Below are positions 9,479 through 19,131 of a DNA stretch of 64,000 nt, one piece after another. A program made the translations under genes and the position numbers. Source of the DNA: Sphingobacteriales bacterium 50-39 (GTDB lineage Bacteria > Bacteroidota > Bacteroidia > Chitinophagales > Chitinophagaceae); assembly GCA_001898505.1 (NCBI GenBank), contig MKTZ01000026.1, forward strand, positions 248,001 through 312,000, given 5' to 3'. How positions within the stretch are numbered: the stretch's first letter is position 1; every line of letters starts with the position of its first letter. The notes beneath the pieces are model-generated. The model was not told where the DNA came from. It was given only the letters and a program-made list of their open reading frames with translations, and did not search any database.

Positions 9479-11476
9479 TCAGTCATTGTCCGCCAGCCTT
9501 CTTCTCGGACGGATAAAGTCCAGGGGATGGCTGATGAAATAACGCCCCAGTATCCCCAAAAATTCGGGATAATCCCGCAGGCGGACACCCCTGCTCTTTA
9601 CGGCAACGACAAATGCCAGGGAAAAGCTGACGAGAAAGTTCAGGAACCCAATGCCCAGCACACCGATGATCACAGTGAACAGATAGCCGAGGGGAACATT
9701 GCTAAAGCCAAGGCCATATACGGCCAATGCCGTATTGCCCGCGGAAATGGTGATATGGCGTATGTCGAAATGGATACCGAATATCTCGCTCACAAATCCG
9801 GCCATACCCAGGAAAAAGCCCAGGGCAATATTGCCTATCAGTGCCCCGGCATGCTTTTCCACATACATCGACAGCTTTTTCAGCTTGTCCCTGTTCATGG
9901 TCATTCGCAGAATGGGATGGGTCTGCAGCCTTTCGGCAATATGCCCGTACTGGATCTTATTCTGTACATAGCCGGCAATGATGCCGCTGATAAAAAGAAA
10001 GACGCCTGTGTTACAGGCATAAAGAAGAGAAAGGCTTTGCCAGGGATGCTGATCTTTCAACATATGCATGGCAACGGGCCCGGATGCAAGTGGGGCGCCG
10101 GACAATTTGTCGTATAGCCATGCCAGGAAAAAGACACCCGGGAATACGATGACCAGGTTGCCTATAAAAGAGGCAATCTGGCTGCGGGATACTTTGGCCA
10201 CAGTGACGGCCAGGTTGTACAGGTTGGGTTGCCGGGTATTGCGCCGGGTGTCCAGGCTGCTGGCGACCGCGCTGGCGGTAAAGGCAGGCTGCTTAGTGGC
10301 AAGGGTGGTATGCGTCTCCTCGATCAATATGAACCCAACACTGTAGTTAATACTGTAGGCAAAGCCGTGCCAGAAGATGGCCATCGGCATTTTTGTCAAC
10401 AGGTTCTTGACCAGCACCACCAGGCATATCCAGGCGCCGCCGCCCATGGCGCTGGAAAGCATAGCCCTATACTCCGCCGGGGTGGAGGTGATGTATTTGC
10501 TTCCTTTTTCGCCCTTGTGCTCTGCTATCTGGTAAGCCAGGTATCCCGTGGTCTGGGACATGAACTCCAGAATACTGTTCTTCCTGTTCTCGTTACGGAC
10601 CAGCATGCGAAAGAAGTCTACGAACTTGCCTGTGTCGAGCTGGTGGTTTCCGTCCAGCAGGTCGGTGAGAATAGAAATACGTTCCAGCCGGTTGCCCAGC
10701 AGGATCAATATATAGGTCTGATGAAGGCTGGCCCCCCGCTGAGTATGATTGTCCCGGATGTATTCGAGTATCTCGTGGCATTGCGCAAGGGACTTCCCTA
10801 TCTTTTCGGCGGCTGCCTGGGGGTTCAATTCCAGCTGGTGTACATGATAGTTCTGTTGAACAAAGGGGTTATCCTCTTTGCGCTCAGCAGGCATAAAATC
10901 CAACACTTCTTTTTCCAATCCCAACTGCGCCACCTGGAAGCTCAGCGTCTTTAATGAATACAGCAGCTGGGAAAGGATCCTTTTGTCGTCCACATGCAGG
11001 GAGAGGCCAACGCTCTCGAAGAAAAGCACCCAGTCTTCTCTTGGGATATCCTCCACCCATTTATAATCATCATTGTGAAAAAACACCCGGTTGAGCACAT
11101 AGAGAAAATCATTTTCATTCCGCAGCGGTGGCAGCAGCTTATGTCGCAGTCTGCCAAAAAATTCCTGCCAGAAACCTCTTGCCAAAGGAATACCGCTTTC
11201 CGTCAGGGCGGGGGAAAGATCGGTGCGTATCAGCTGGGAAAGAATGGCGTGCTGCAGATTGCCCAGCAGCACCGGGCTTTGATGCAAAGCGGAGGTGATG
11301 CGATGGATATTCTGTTTCCCCGGCAGTCTGTCCGGTGAGGAAGAAGGTCGGATCGAGGAAAAAAAGGACACGAGGAAGTCGAGCCCCTGCTCGTTATCCG
11401 TGATAGGAAGAATGGTGCTCCTTTCCGATACGGTCCGGATAAAATCTATTTTTCCCTTTTTCTTACGTCCCAGCAT
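9479..11476 (-). CDS. Gcr-family 'site-specific recombinase' membrane protein
   Basis: The 665-residue protein matches the family annotated as site-specific recombinase Gcr (Pfam SpecificRecomb) over its length. The N-terminal half is soluble and helical (NENDFLYVLNRVFFH, QRGASLHQTYILILLGNRLERI). The C-terminal half (about 330-650) has several hydrophobic segments (for example LVILIAWI-like stretches around MGGGAWICLVVLVKNLL and GNLVIVFPGVFFLAWLY), so this is an integral membrane protein. No tyrosine- or serine-recombinase catalytic motif is visible, so the family name is misleading and a transport or envelope role is more plausible. It sits inside the run between hutI and ftcD with 33-base gaps on each side. 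Confidence 0.75.
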   Translation of the reverse strand: MLGRKKKGKIDFIRTVSERSTILPITDNEQGLDFLVSFFSSIRPSSSPDRLPGKQNIHRITSALHQSPVLLGNLQHAILSQLIRTDLSPALTESGIPLARGFWQEFFGRLRHKLLPPLRNENDFLYVLNRVFFHNDDYKWVEDIPREDWVLFFESVGLSLHVDDKRILSQLLYSLKTLSFQVAQLGLEKEVLDFMPAERKEDNPFVQQNYHVHQLELNPQAAAEKIGKSLAQCHEILEYIRDNHTQRGASLHQTYILILLGNRLERISILTDLLDGNHQLDTGKFVDFFRMLVRNENRKNSILEFMSQTTGYLAYQIAEHKGEKGSKYITSTPAEYRAMLSSAMGGGAWICLVVLVKNLLTKMPMAIFWHGFAYSINYSVGFILIEETHTTLATKQPAFTASAVASSLDTRRNTRQPNLYNLAVTVAKVSRSQIASFIGNLVIVFPGVFFLAWLYDKLSGAPLASGPVAMHMLKDQHPWQSLSLLYACNTGVFLFISGIIAGYVQNKIQYGHIAERLQTHPILRMTMNRDKLKKLSMYVEKHAGALIGNIALGFFLGMAGFVSEIFGIHFDIRHITISAGNTALAVYGLGFSNVPLGYLFTVIIGVLGIGFLNFLVSFSLAFVVAVKSRGVRLRDYPEFLGILGRYFISHPLDFIRPRRRLADND

Positions 11477-11509
11477 AATGGTTTCTGTTTTAAGGCAGCA
11501 GCTGTATCG

Positions 11510-12745
11510 TCAAACAAGCTCTCCCCCGATGATCACACGGTCCACGAGGTTGGAGCCAAAAGCGTACGGCAAATAAGCCAGCGATGGAATGGGTCTGGTA
11601 AGGATGAGATCGGCCCTTTTCCCCGGGGTGAGACTGCCTGTCACGGCTCCCAGCTCCATAGCATATGCCCCGTTGATCGTAGCAGCATTGATCGCCTCTT
11701 CCGGCAGCATCTGCATCTGGATACAGCTCATAGCAACTACCAGGTTCATATTGCCGCTGGGCGAAGAGCCCGGGTTGAGATCGGAGGCCAGGGCGATGGC
11801 ACAGCCAGCGTCGATGAGCCGGCGGGCAGGCTGAAAAGGCATCCGGAGGAAGAAGGCGGCGGTAGGCAATAAGGTCCCGATGGTGTCAGACTCCTTCAAG
11901 GCGGCAATGGATGCATCGTCCATCATTTCCAGGTGGTCGACGGATAAAGCGCCCAGCTTCACTCCTACCTGCACTCCCCCGGAAAGATTCAGCTGATTGG
12001 CATGGATCTTTGGTCTTAGCCCGTACTCCATACCGGCCCTGCAAATGGTCTCTGTCTCGGCAGGATCGAAGAAGCCTTTCTCGCAAAACACGTCGATGTA
12101 ATCCGCCAGCTGCTCCCGGGCTATCACGGGCAGCATTTCATGTATGATGAGATCTACATAGCCCCGGTGATCGTCCCTGTATTCCGGAGGATAGGTATGC
12201 GCTCCCAAAAAACTCGCCTTTATCGTGAGGCGGGACCGCTGCTTCAGCTTTTTTATGACGCGCAGCATCTTCAACTCTCCATCTACCGTTAATCCATATC
12301 CGCTCTTTATTTCTATGGACGCCGTCCCAAGACGACTGAGCTCATGCAGTCTTTTCCAGGCCTGGTCGAACAGGATGTCTTCCGATGTTTCCCCGAGGAC
12401 ACGCGCAGAGTTGAGAATGCCTCCACCCCTGGCGTTGATCTCTGCATAGCTGAGACCGCGGATCTTATCTACAAACTCCATCTCTCTGCTCCCGGCATAT
12501 ACCAGATGTGTATGGCTGTCACACCAGGCCGGGAGAAGCCAGCAGCCGGATGCGTCGATGGCCGGATGCGTCGTCAGGCTGGTGGGAATATCCTTCATGA
12601 CGCCCAGCGCCGCAATGTGTTCATCCTCTATTAGCAGCCATCCGTCCTCTATGCAGGGCAGTTCGGCCAATTCGGCGCCGCGCAGGGGCCCCTGCTGCTT
12701 ATGAACACCAGCCAGTTTACAATTAATGATCAATTGAGAAGACAT
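11510..12745 (-). CDS. hutI: Imidazolonepropionase
   Basis: The 411-residue protein is an amidohydrolase-superfamily enzyme. Metal-binding and catalytic landmarks are CDSHTHLVYAG (HxH), HANQLNLSGG, DHLEMM and LASDLNPGSSP. HutI hydrolyses 4-imidazolone-5-propanoate, the product of urocanate hydratase, to formiminoglutamate in the cytoplasm. Its length is normal for the family. It lies 27 bases after the GH15 gene and 33 before the Gcr-like gene on the same strand, which places it in the six-gene run although hutH and hutU are about 6 kb upstream. Confidence 0.95.
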   Translation of the reverse strand: MSSQLIINCKLAGVHKQQGPLRGAELAELPCIEDGWLLIEDEHIAALGVMKDIPTSLTTHPAIDASGCWLLPAWCDSHTHLVYAGSREMEFVDKIRGLSYAEINARGGGILNSARVLGETSEDILFDQAWKRLHELSRLGTASIEIKSGYGLTVDGELKMLRVIKKLKQRSRLTIKASFLGAHTYPPEYRDDHRGYVDLIIHEMLPVIAREQLADYIDVFCEKGFFDPAETETICRAGMEYGLRPKIHANQLNLSGGVQVGVKLGALSVDHLEMMDDASIAALKESDTIGTLLPTAAFFLRMPFQPARRLIDAGCAIALASDLNPGSSPSGNMNLVVAMSCIQMQMLPEEAINAATINGAYAMELGAVTGSLTPGKRADLILTRPIPSLAYLPYAFGSNLVDRVIIGGELV

Positions 12746-12772
12746 GACCCAAGATAGATAATTCCGGCAGCC

Positions 12773-14551
12773 TCACAAAAAATCAGCTTTATCCAGCTTG
12801 CGGGATATCCTGCAGGCCGCATTGATGAGCCCTACATGGCTGTATGTCTGGGGAAAATTGCCCCATTGTGACCCATCGATGGTAGCATCCTCGCTGAAAA
12901 TACCCAGGTGATTGCTGAACTGCAAGAGCTGGTCCAGGTTGCGCATGGCGTCGTCTATCCTTCCGACACAGGCAAGGGCATCCACATACCAGAACGCGCA
13001 TACGAGAAAGGTACTTTCAGGGAACCCGAAATCATCGTAATGTTTGTACCGGTAGAACAGCCCTTTATCTGTCAACAGCTCCTTTTCCAGAGCGGCAATA
13101 TGCAGCCGGGCCTTTTCCGAATCGTGCGGCAGATAGTCCATGGTGATCATGCTCAGTGTGCTGGCATCCAGGTTGATGGAACCTATGGCCTGTGTATAGA
13201 GCTTGCGTTCATTGTCGTAGGCCTTATCGATGAGCTTGTCGGCGGCGGCAGCCAGCTGGCGGGCCTTGAGCATCAGGTCCTGGTCGTTAAAAAGAGAGCC
13301 GATCTTATAGGCGGCCTTGGCGCCGGCCCAGTGGAACAGCAGGGTATACGTGTGTACCTGGACCTGTTGCCGGAATTCCCAGAGCCCGGAGTCGGGTTCG
13401 GCCAGGGTCCTTTCGATCTGCCCCAGCAACCAGGGCACGATCTTACGATAGCTGCTCTTCTTCTTAAAGATGAGCCGTTTGTCCGAATACAACGGCAAAA
13501 GGCTTACCAGCACCTGCCCGTAGACATCGTGCTGCGACTGTACATATGCCTTGTTGCCGATGCGTACGGGTTTGTTACCCAGATAGCCTTCCAGCTCAAC
13601 GGTGGTTTCATACAATTTCTTATCTCCCGTAATGGAATACAATGGCTGAAGGGAGTTGGTGGCATTATGGATGATATTGTAGATGAAATCGAAATACTTT
13701 TCCAGCTCTTCAAAATGACCGGTCTGGTTGAAGGCGCGCAGGGTATAATGTGCATCCCTGAACCAGCAATAACGGTAGTCCCAATTCCGGGTGCTGTCAT
13801 GGAACTCAGGGAGGCTGGTAGTACCGGCTGCGATGATGCCGCCCGTATCCTCGTATTGATGCAGCTTCAGCACCAGGGCGCTACGGATGATCTCATCCTG
13901 GTAGATATCGGGCAGGTAGGAGCTCTTTATATAGCTCTGCCAGTCTTCTATTGTCTTGCGGAGGAATTCATCGGCCGTCTCTGTTAGGGGGGCTTCCAAA
14001 GGCTCACCATAGGTGAGCACCAGGTAACGGTCCTGGTCGAGGACAAAAGACTGTTCCTTTTGTATATAGGTCAGAGGTACATCGGTCGTAAGACGCACCT
14101 GCTGATCCAGGTTGAGGTATCGGATATGGTTACTTGCGATCACAGATTCGGGCACTACCTTTCCATAATCTCCTCTCGGCTGACAGGAGATCAAAATGGC
14201 CGGCTCGCCTTCCAGCAGCTCTATCTTGCGTACCAGCATCAGGGGACGGAACTGTCTCTCATGGATGCGCATACGGGGAGCGCAGTCCTTCACCACAAAA
14301 CGGCCGTCGCGGCATTTGAATTCGGTGCAAAGGACATTGGTATTGGGAACATAATACTGAACAGACGTAAAAGTATCGTCCATGGGACGGATAAAAAAAT
14401 GGCCTCCTTTTTCTTCATCCAGGAGGCTGCCAAAAAGGAAGCTGCTGTCGAATCTGGGCATACACATCCATTTGACATCCGCTCGGTCGTCGATATATGC
14501 CAGGTAGGAGCAATTCCCAATGATGCCCATCTTGTACTTGTGCGGCCGCAT
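12773..14551 (-). CDS. Glycoside hydrolase family 15 protein (trehalase/glucoamylase type)
   Basis: The 592-residue protein has the GH15 layout: an N-terminal beta-sandwich domain (NCSYLAYIDDRADVKWMCMP near residue 13) and an (alpha/alpha)6 barrel containing STRNWDYRYCWFRDA, the acid-type motif GLWEFR and the C-terminal WGNFPQTYSHVGLI. GH15 enzymes cleave terminal alpha-glucosidic bonds; several bacterial members act on trehalose. It begins 7 bases after the fused trehalose-6-phosphate synthase/phosphatase gene, so trehalose or a related alpha-glucoside is the likely substrate (inference). There is no signal peptide, so it acts in the cytoplasm. Confidence 0.88.
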   Translation of the reverse strand: MRPHKYKMGIIGNCSYLAYIDDRADVKWMCMPRFDSSFLFGSLLDEEKGGHFFIRPMDDTFTSVQYYVPNTNVLCTEFKCRDGRFVVKDCAPRMRIHERQFRPLMLVRKIELLEGEPAILISCQPRGDYGKVVPESVIASNHIRYLNLDQQVRLTTDVPLTYIQKEQSFVLDQDRYLVLTYGEPLEAPLTETADEFLRKTIEDWQSYIKSSYLPDIYQDEIIRSALVLKLHQYEDTGGIIAAGTTSLPEFHDSTRNWDYRYCWFRDAHYTLRAFNQTGHFEELEKYFDFIYNIIHNATNSLQPLYSITGDKKLYETTVELEGYLGNKPVRIGNKAYVQSQHDVYGQVLVSLLPLYSDKRLIFKKKSSYRKIVPWLLGQIERTLAEPDSGLWEFRQQVQVHTYTLLFHWAGAKAAYKIGSLFNDQDLMLKARQLAAAADKLIDKAYDNERKLYTQAIGSINLDASTLSMITMDYLPHDSEKARLHIAALEKELLTDKGLFYRYKHYDDFGFPESTFLVCAFWYVDALACVGRIDDAMRNLDQLLQFSNHLGIFSEDATIDGSQWGNFPQTYSHVGLINAACRISRKLDKADFL

Positions 14552-14558
14552 AAATGAT

Positions 14559-16793
14559 CTAATTTAATGGTTGAACCTGTGGCTCAGCCAGGGGAGCGAT
14601 CAGCTTGTTCAGGAGAGGCAGCACCTGCTGCTGTGACAGAATGGTATATTGGGCAGCGGAGGCCCCATTGTTGACCTTTATGGTATATGCTTCTCCTTCC
14701 AGCGCCTTGAACATATCCTCATCCGTAGTGTCATCGCCAATGCAAAGGACAAAATCCGGGTCCTGCTCATTCACGATCTTGAGAGCCGTGGCTCCTTTAT
14801 CAAAGCCAGCGATACGAACTTCTACCACTTTATTACCATCGATGACCTGTAGAGTGGTGTTCTGGATGAGCTGCGACAGTGTGTTGAGCAGCTCCCGCGA
14901 TCTGGAAAATCCAAGCCCCGTCTGGGTATTGCGATAGTGCCAGGCGATGGTATTGGTCTTTTCCTCGATAAAGGAGCCTGCACACCGGATGACGAACAGC
15001 TGCATGATGCGGCGGATCTCATCCTTCCAAAGGTCCGATACAGATACAAGCTGCTGCCAGGTGCCATTGCGCATTTTAAAGCTGGCTCCGTGCTCGGCCA
15101 CCAGCGTCAGGGGCATAGCGCCCAGCCAGCGATCGAGAGAAGAAAGGTCCCGGCCGCTGATGACGATGACGTGATTCCTTGCATCGCTCGTGAGCCGGGA
15201 GAGCATATCCCTTACCGCATTGTCCGGCGAGGCTTCGGATGGCAGTCGTGTAAAAGGTACCAGCGTACCGTCATAGTCCAGGAGGATGCAGCGGTTCTTC
15301 GCGTTGAGATAATGCCGGCGGATGGTGGTAAGAGCCTTGTCATCCAGGACCTTTACCTGTTGTTTTTTCTGTTCCTGCTTCACTTGTGTCAGTTGATCCA
15401 TAAAATCATTCACCCATTTTATCACATCGTACTCCTGCAACCTTCTTTGCATCAGGGCAAGCCTGTTACGCTGTTCGTACAGCGGCATGGCCAGGGCCCG
15501 GGTGATGGAGGAAGCCACATCCGCCGTATCGGTGGGATTGACGAGTATTGCCTCGCTGAGCTCGCTGGCGGCGCCGGCAAGCTCGCTGAGGATCAGAACC
15601 CCTCTTCCGGAGGCGCAGCTGGCTACGTATTCCTTTGCCACCAAATTCATTCCATCGCGCAACGGGGTGATGAGCGCCACATCGGCGGCCTGGTATAAGG
15701 CTATCAGCTCCTTGAATGAAAGGTGGTTGTATCGGTAGATAACAGGCTGCCAGCTGATGGTGGAAAACCTTCCATTGATGGTGCCTATCTTTTCTTCGAT
15801 CATCTTTTTCCTCTCAAGATAGGCAGGTATGCTGCTGCGGGAGGGCACGATGTTCAGTATAAAGACCATTTTCTCTCGCCATTCGGGATATCTATCCAGG
15901 AAGTACTCGAAGCCATTGAGCCGACTGGAAAGCCCTTTGGTATAGTCGAGCCTGTCCACGGAAAAAATGATCTTCTTATCCTCGAGATTGTTGCGGATCT
16001 TATTGCACATATCCAGCACTTCGGGATCGCTGGCGGCCTGATAGAACTTATTGTAGTCGATGCCGATGGGAAAGAGGTCGATGCGCACCAGTCTGTCCTG
16101 GTATTGCAGGTTATGAAAATAGCTTTCCACGCCTAACAACATTTTCACTGATTGGAGAAAATGTTGTACGTAATCATAGGTGTGAAACCCGATGAGGTCG
16201 GCCCCCATGACTCCCTGCAGCAGGCTCTTTTTCCATTCCGTCGGCAGCAGGCGGAATATTTCGTAGGAAGGAAATGGGATATGGAGAAAGAACCCGATGG
16301 TGGCATCCTGCTTTTTCTGACGCAGTAAATGAGGCAGCAGCATCAGCTGGTAGTCGTGTATCCATACCTGATCATCCGGCTGCAGCAGAGGCGCCAGCGT
16401 ATCAGCAAACTGCTGATTGACCCGCACATAGGCATCAAAGAACCTACTTTCATATTCCACCAACGATGAAAAATAGTGAAAAAGAGGCCAAAGCACCGAA
16501 TTGGAGAACCCGTTGTAGTAGTTATCATACAGGTCCTTATCTACGTACAGGGGGATAATGCCAAAATCCTGCCGGAAGGCATGGGAGGCAACGGCCTGTT
16601 CCCAATCTTCTTGGGGAAAATCCGCCACACCCATCCACAGTTTCTCTGACAGCTGATCTTTATTCGTGTTGCTCTCGAAATAGCTTTTAATAGCGGACAC
16701 CAAGCCACCCGAACTCTGCCGGATGCTTAGCTTATCCCCTTCCCTGTCAAGGGAAAAGGGCAGGCGATTGGATATAATGATAAGACGGCCCAT
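14559..16793 (-). CDS. Bifunctional trehalose-6-phosphate synthase / phosphatase
   Basis: The 744-residue protein joins a GT20 synthase domain (about 1-465; starts MGRLIIISNRLPF, with WIHDYQLMLLP, GFFLHIPFPSYEIF, DRLDYTKGL and LRDGMNLVAKEYVA) to a HAD phosphatase domain (about 490-730; nucleophile motif LLDYDGTL, later CIGDDTTDEDMF). It makes trehalose-6-phosphate from UDP-glucose and glucose-6-phosphate and then dephosphorylates it. I chose the ATG that begins the conserved GRLIIISNR block; an upstream ATG at 16865 would run the gene through the terminator of the LamG gene. It heads the run otsAB-like, GH15, hutI, Gcr, ftcD, hutG. Confidence 0.94.
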   Translation of the reverse strand: MGRLIIISNRLPFSLDREGDKLSIRQSSGGLVSAIKSYFESNTNKDQLSEKLWMGVADFPQEDWEQAVASHAFRQDFGIIPLYVDKDLYDNYYNGFSNSVLWPLFHYFSSLVEYESRFFDAYVRVNQQFADTLAPLLQPDDQVWIHDYQLMLLPHLLRQKKQDATIGFFLHIPFPSYEIFRLLPTEWKKSLLQGVMGADLIGFHTYDYVQHFLQSVKMLLGVESYFHNLQYQDRLVRIDLFPIGIDYNKFYQAASDPEVLDMCNKIRNNLEDKKIIFSVDRLDYTKGLSSRLNGFEYFLDRYPEWREKMVFILNIVPSRSSIPAYLERKKMIEEKIGTINGRFSTISWQPVIYRYNHLSFKELIALYQAADVALITPLRDGMNLVAKEYVASCASGRGVLILSELAGAASELSEAILVNPTDTADVASSITRALAMPLYEQRNRLALMQRRLQEYDVIKWVNDFMDQLTQVKQEQKKQQVKVLDDKALTTIRRHYLNAKNRCILLDYDGTLVPFTRLPSEASPDNAVRDMLSRLTSDARNHVIVISGRDLSSLDRWLGAMPLTLVAEHGASFKMRNGTWQQLVSVSDLWKDEIRRIMQLFVIRCAGSFIEEKTNTIAWHYRNTQTGLGFSRSRELLNTLSQLIQNTTLQVIDGNKVVEVRIAGFDKGATALKIVNEQDPDFVLCIGDDTTDEDMFKALEGEAYTIKVNNGASAAQYTILSQQQVLPLLNKLIAPLAEPQVQPLN

Positions 16794-16825
16794 AAGTATG
16801 CAGGCCTTATTCCAAAAATGGGACC

Positions 16826-16854
16826 AAAATAAAAGGGCCCCTGTCAGGGGGCCC
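16826..16854 (-). terminator. Rho-independent terminator after the LamG lipoprotein gene
   Basis: A 7-bp GC-only stem (GGGCCCC with GGGGCCC, 16835-16841 and 16848-16854) is followed on the minus strand by a TTTTATTTT tract. It sits 26 bases beyond the LamG gene stop and just upstream of the trehalose gene, separating the two units. Confidence 0.85.
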
Positions 16855-16879
16855 GTTGAATCCATGGTAGGTTTAATTG

Positions 16880-18412
16880 TTAATGGCTGATTGTCTGACG
16901 AATGCTATTGGAGGTAGGCTGATAATGTGTTGCCAGCATGGCGATCTCTTCGGGTATCAGGACACGGTTGTACATGCGTACATTGTCTATCTTTCCATCG
17001 AGGGACTCCGGGTCAACAGACCACCAGCCGCCTATGACGACCTGCGCATCGGAGCAGAACTTAGCCAATGTACCGGTGCTGGTGCTGGTACCTACCAGTT
17101 GACCATTAACGTATACGCTGCCTGTGCCCCTGTGGTAGATACAAACGATGTTATACCAGCTTTCTACCTGGGGGATAAAGGATGTTGTGTCCCTTACCTG
17201 TTGAGGCGCCGTCGGGTCTCCCCAAGTCCCGCAAGCCTCTGTCACATCATTGGTAGCAAATTTGAAGTTATTGGCTCCCTGGACATTGGTCCCAAGATTG
17301 AATATGGGGCTGTGTCCGGTGGCAAAGTCCACCATCGACATGAAAATTTGAAGCTGGGAAGTACGCATCATGACGCTGAGGCTGACAGTATATGCCGTAT
17401 CGAACTTTATGGAACCATTGTTCGTGACAAGGAGCGCCGCCCCCCCGGTACTATTATAAGCGCTGTTGGCATAACCGTGTTCATCATAGGTGAGACCACC
17501 TCCGCCAACTTTCTGAACGGGGTTGTTGTTACCACTTGAGTCGGCCAGGCTCCCATTGAAAGGCAGATAGAGCATCAGTCCCCTCCTGAGGTCGGCTACA
17601 GTCGAAGAAACCTGTGCGGGAAAACCTTGCGCAAGTTTGCTGATTTCGCTCATATTGAGCGCACGATTGTACAAACGTACTTCATCCAGCTTGCCATTGA
17701 TGCTGGTAGGGTCACCGGACCACCAACCGCCGACAGTGAGATTGGACGACATACATACAGGTACATGATTGTTGGTAGTCGTAAGAGAAGCGTCCAATTG
17801 ACCGTTAATATATATTTTACTAACGCCCTTATAGAATACGCTGACTATATTATACCATGTGTAAGGCTGAATGGGTGTTTTCGAGTGCAGCAATTGTGAA
17901 TTGGAAGGTTGTACGGTGGTGCTGCAGTTGCCGGTGGTATCTACTGTATTAAAATTAATGACATTTGTATTACCCACATCGGTGCCTACCCCAAAAACCC
18001 ATCCATCGCCGGTAGCATCCTTTACCATGTCGAAAAAGGAGCTCCTTTGAAAACTGCGAAGCATTACATTAAGGGAGACAGTATACGCTGAGTCGAATTT
18101 TATTGAACCGTTGTTCGTCACCACGACCCTTTGCCCGTTGCCACCGCCATCCAATGCGCTGGAAGGGGTTCCATTCTGGTCAGCTCCAAGGCTCGCGCCT
18201 CCAACACCTACCGTTGGATTATTATTTCCGCTGGAGTCGGCGAAATTGCCCGTAAAGGGCAGGTAAAGCAATAATCCCTTTTTAAGATCGACCACCTGGG
18301 TCGAATCGACGGGAGGAGGTGGTTCTGGAGTGTTTTTCCGACAGGAAAAGCTTAGGTAAATAATTGACAATAAGGAAGTTACTATCAATAGTTTAGGAAT
18401 TAGCGTCTTCAT
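16880..18412 (-). CDS. Lipoprotein with two LamG-like (concanavalin-fold) domains
   Basis: The 510-residue product starts with a lipoprotein signal peptide (lipobox LSFSC, lipidated Cys at residue 24) and a Pro-rich spacer. Two copies of a ~230-residue LamG-like module follow: each has LLLYLPFTGNFADSSGNNNP or LMLYLPFNGSLADSSGNNNP, then VVTNNGSIKFDSAYTVSL or LVTNNGSIKFDTAYTVSL, then VGGWWSGDPTSINGKLDEVRLYNRAL or IGGWWSVDPESLDGKIDNVRMYNR. So it arose by internal duplication. LamG domains bind sugars or proteins; an outer-membrane surface role is likely. The ATG at 18412 is preferred because it gives the signal peptide. A strong terminator follows. Confidence 0.88.
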   Translation of the reverse strand: MKTLIPKLLIVTSLLSIIYLSFSCRKNTPEPPPPVDSTQVVDLKKGLLLYLPFTGNFADSSGNNNPTVGVGGASLGADQNGTPSSALDGGGNGQRVVVTNNGSIKFDSAYTVSLNVMLRSFQRSSFFDMVKDATGDGWVFGVGTDVGNTNVINFNTVDTTGNCSTTVQPSNSQLLHSKTPIQPYTWYNIVSVFYKGVSKIYINGQLDASLTTTNNHVPVCMSSNLTVGGWWSGDPTSINGKLDEVRLYNRALNMSEISKLAQGFPAQVSSTVADLRRGLMLYLPFNGSLADSSGNNNPVQKVGGGGLTYDEHGYANSAYNSTGGAALLVTNNGSIKFDTAYTVSLSVMMRTSQLQIFMSMVDFATGHSPIFNLGTNVQGANNFKFATNDVTEACGTWGDPTAPQQVRDTTSFIPQVESWYNIVCIYHRGTGSVYVNGQLVGTSTSTGTLAKFCSDAQVVIGGWWSVDPESLDGKIDNVRMYNRVLIPEEIAMLATHYQPTSNSIRQTISH

Positions 18413-18523
18413 GGTTATGATTTTATCAGGCAAAATACGTAAACCTATCTTATAAACATAGCACGATTTCACCAGCGTGTCGATTGAACCAACTGGCGTG
18501 TTGATAAGGTTAATAGCCGTGTA

Positions 18524-18546
18524 CAAAAAGCCTCTTTGCAGGGGCT
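18524..18546 (-). terminator. Rho-independent terminator after the broken PKD gene
   Basis: On the minus strand AGCCCCT and AGAGGCT pair (one mismatch) around a GCAA tetraloop, followed by TTTTTG. It lies about 40 bases past the end of the PKD fragment and looks like the surviving terminator of that gene. Confidence 0.65.
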
Positions 18547-18587
18547 CCGTACGATCAACATTACGTCATTTTTGCTGCAATATTTTA

Positions 18588-19001
18588 TCAATCCCCTTGT
18601 AATAAAAGCTGGCTATTAGAGGTCCATGCAAGGGCTGGAAAGTTCTTATCCGACAGTCCTGATTGATTGACACCGCCAACTATCCCCACGGTACACTCGG
18701 TTGGATTGTGCGCCGGCTGTAATGTCAGGGTCTTGATTGGCGAAGGATTTACCACTATCGATGTTGTATCGACGCCACTCAACCCTTTATCATCTGTGAC
18801 CACCAGTTGAAATACATACCGCCCTTCAACGAGCCCCTTCACCATTGTAGAAGGGTTACCCGCATCGGAGATGGCTGCGGCGTAGGGGCCTGAAACCTGG
18901 GTCCATACATAGGTGACGATCTTGCTTCCGGTGCAGTAGCCATTTAATTGAAGGGCAGCCAGGGCGCTTAATGTGCGGATTTTGGAGGGTTTGGAGAACA
19001 T
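18588..19001 (-). pseudogene. Fragment of a secreted PKD / DNRLRE-type protein
   Basis: The 137-codon frame has no signal peptide. It holds a degenerate PKD/REJ-like repeat (IVTYVWTQVSGP, LVEGRYVFQLVVTDDKG) followed by the beginning of what looks like a DNRLRE-type module (TLTLQPAHNPTECTVGI, FPALAWT), which then stops. In Bacteroidota such modules normally sit inside much longer exported proteins with a sorting signal. The 130 bases upstream contain no matching N-terminal part. I read it as the remnant of a larger exoprotein gene; an intact small protein is the alternative. Confidence 0.55.
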
Positions 19002-19131
19002 AGGTAGTCATTTTAGCGCACCAAAGATATAAGACCCGTCCGGGAAAGCTACCTTTTAGATGTTACAGTTCATATTCGTGTCGCCCTGGCCAACAGGTGT
19101 GCTGATTCAGACAATAGGCGTGCAAGTAATA

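Noticed and set aside
9479-11476. Reading the Gcr-like protein as an integrase of a mobile element
   Set aside because: It has multiple membrane segments and no recombinase catalytic residues, and it sits in a metabolic run without att repeats.
12908-13987. 359-codon plus-strand frame opposite the GH15 gene
   Set aside because: Antisense to clear GH15 motifs, no recognisable domain, no promoter or start context.
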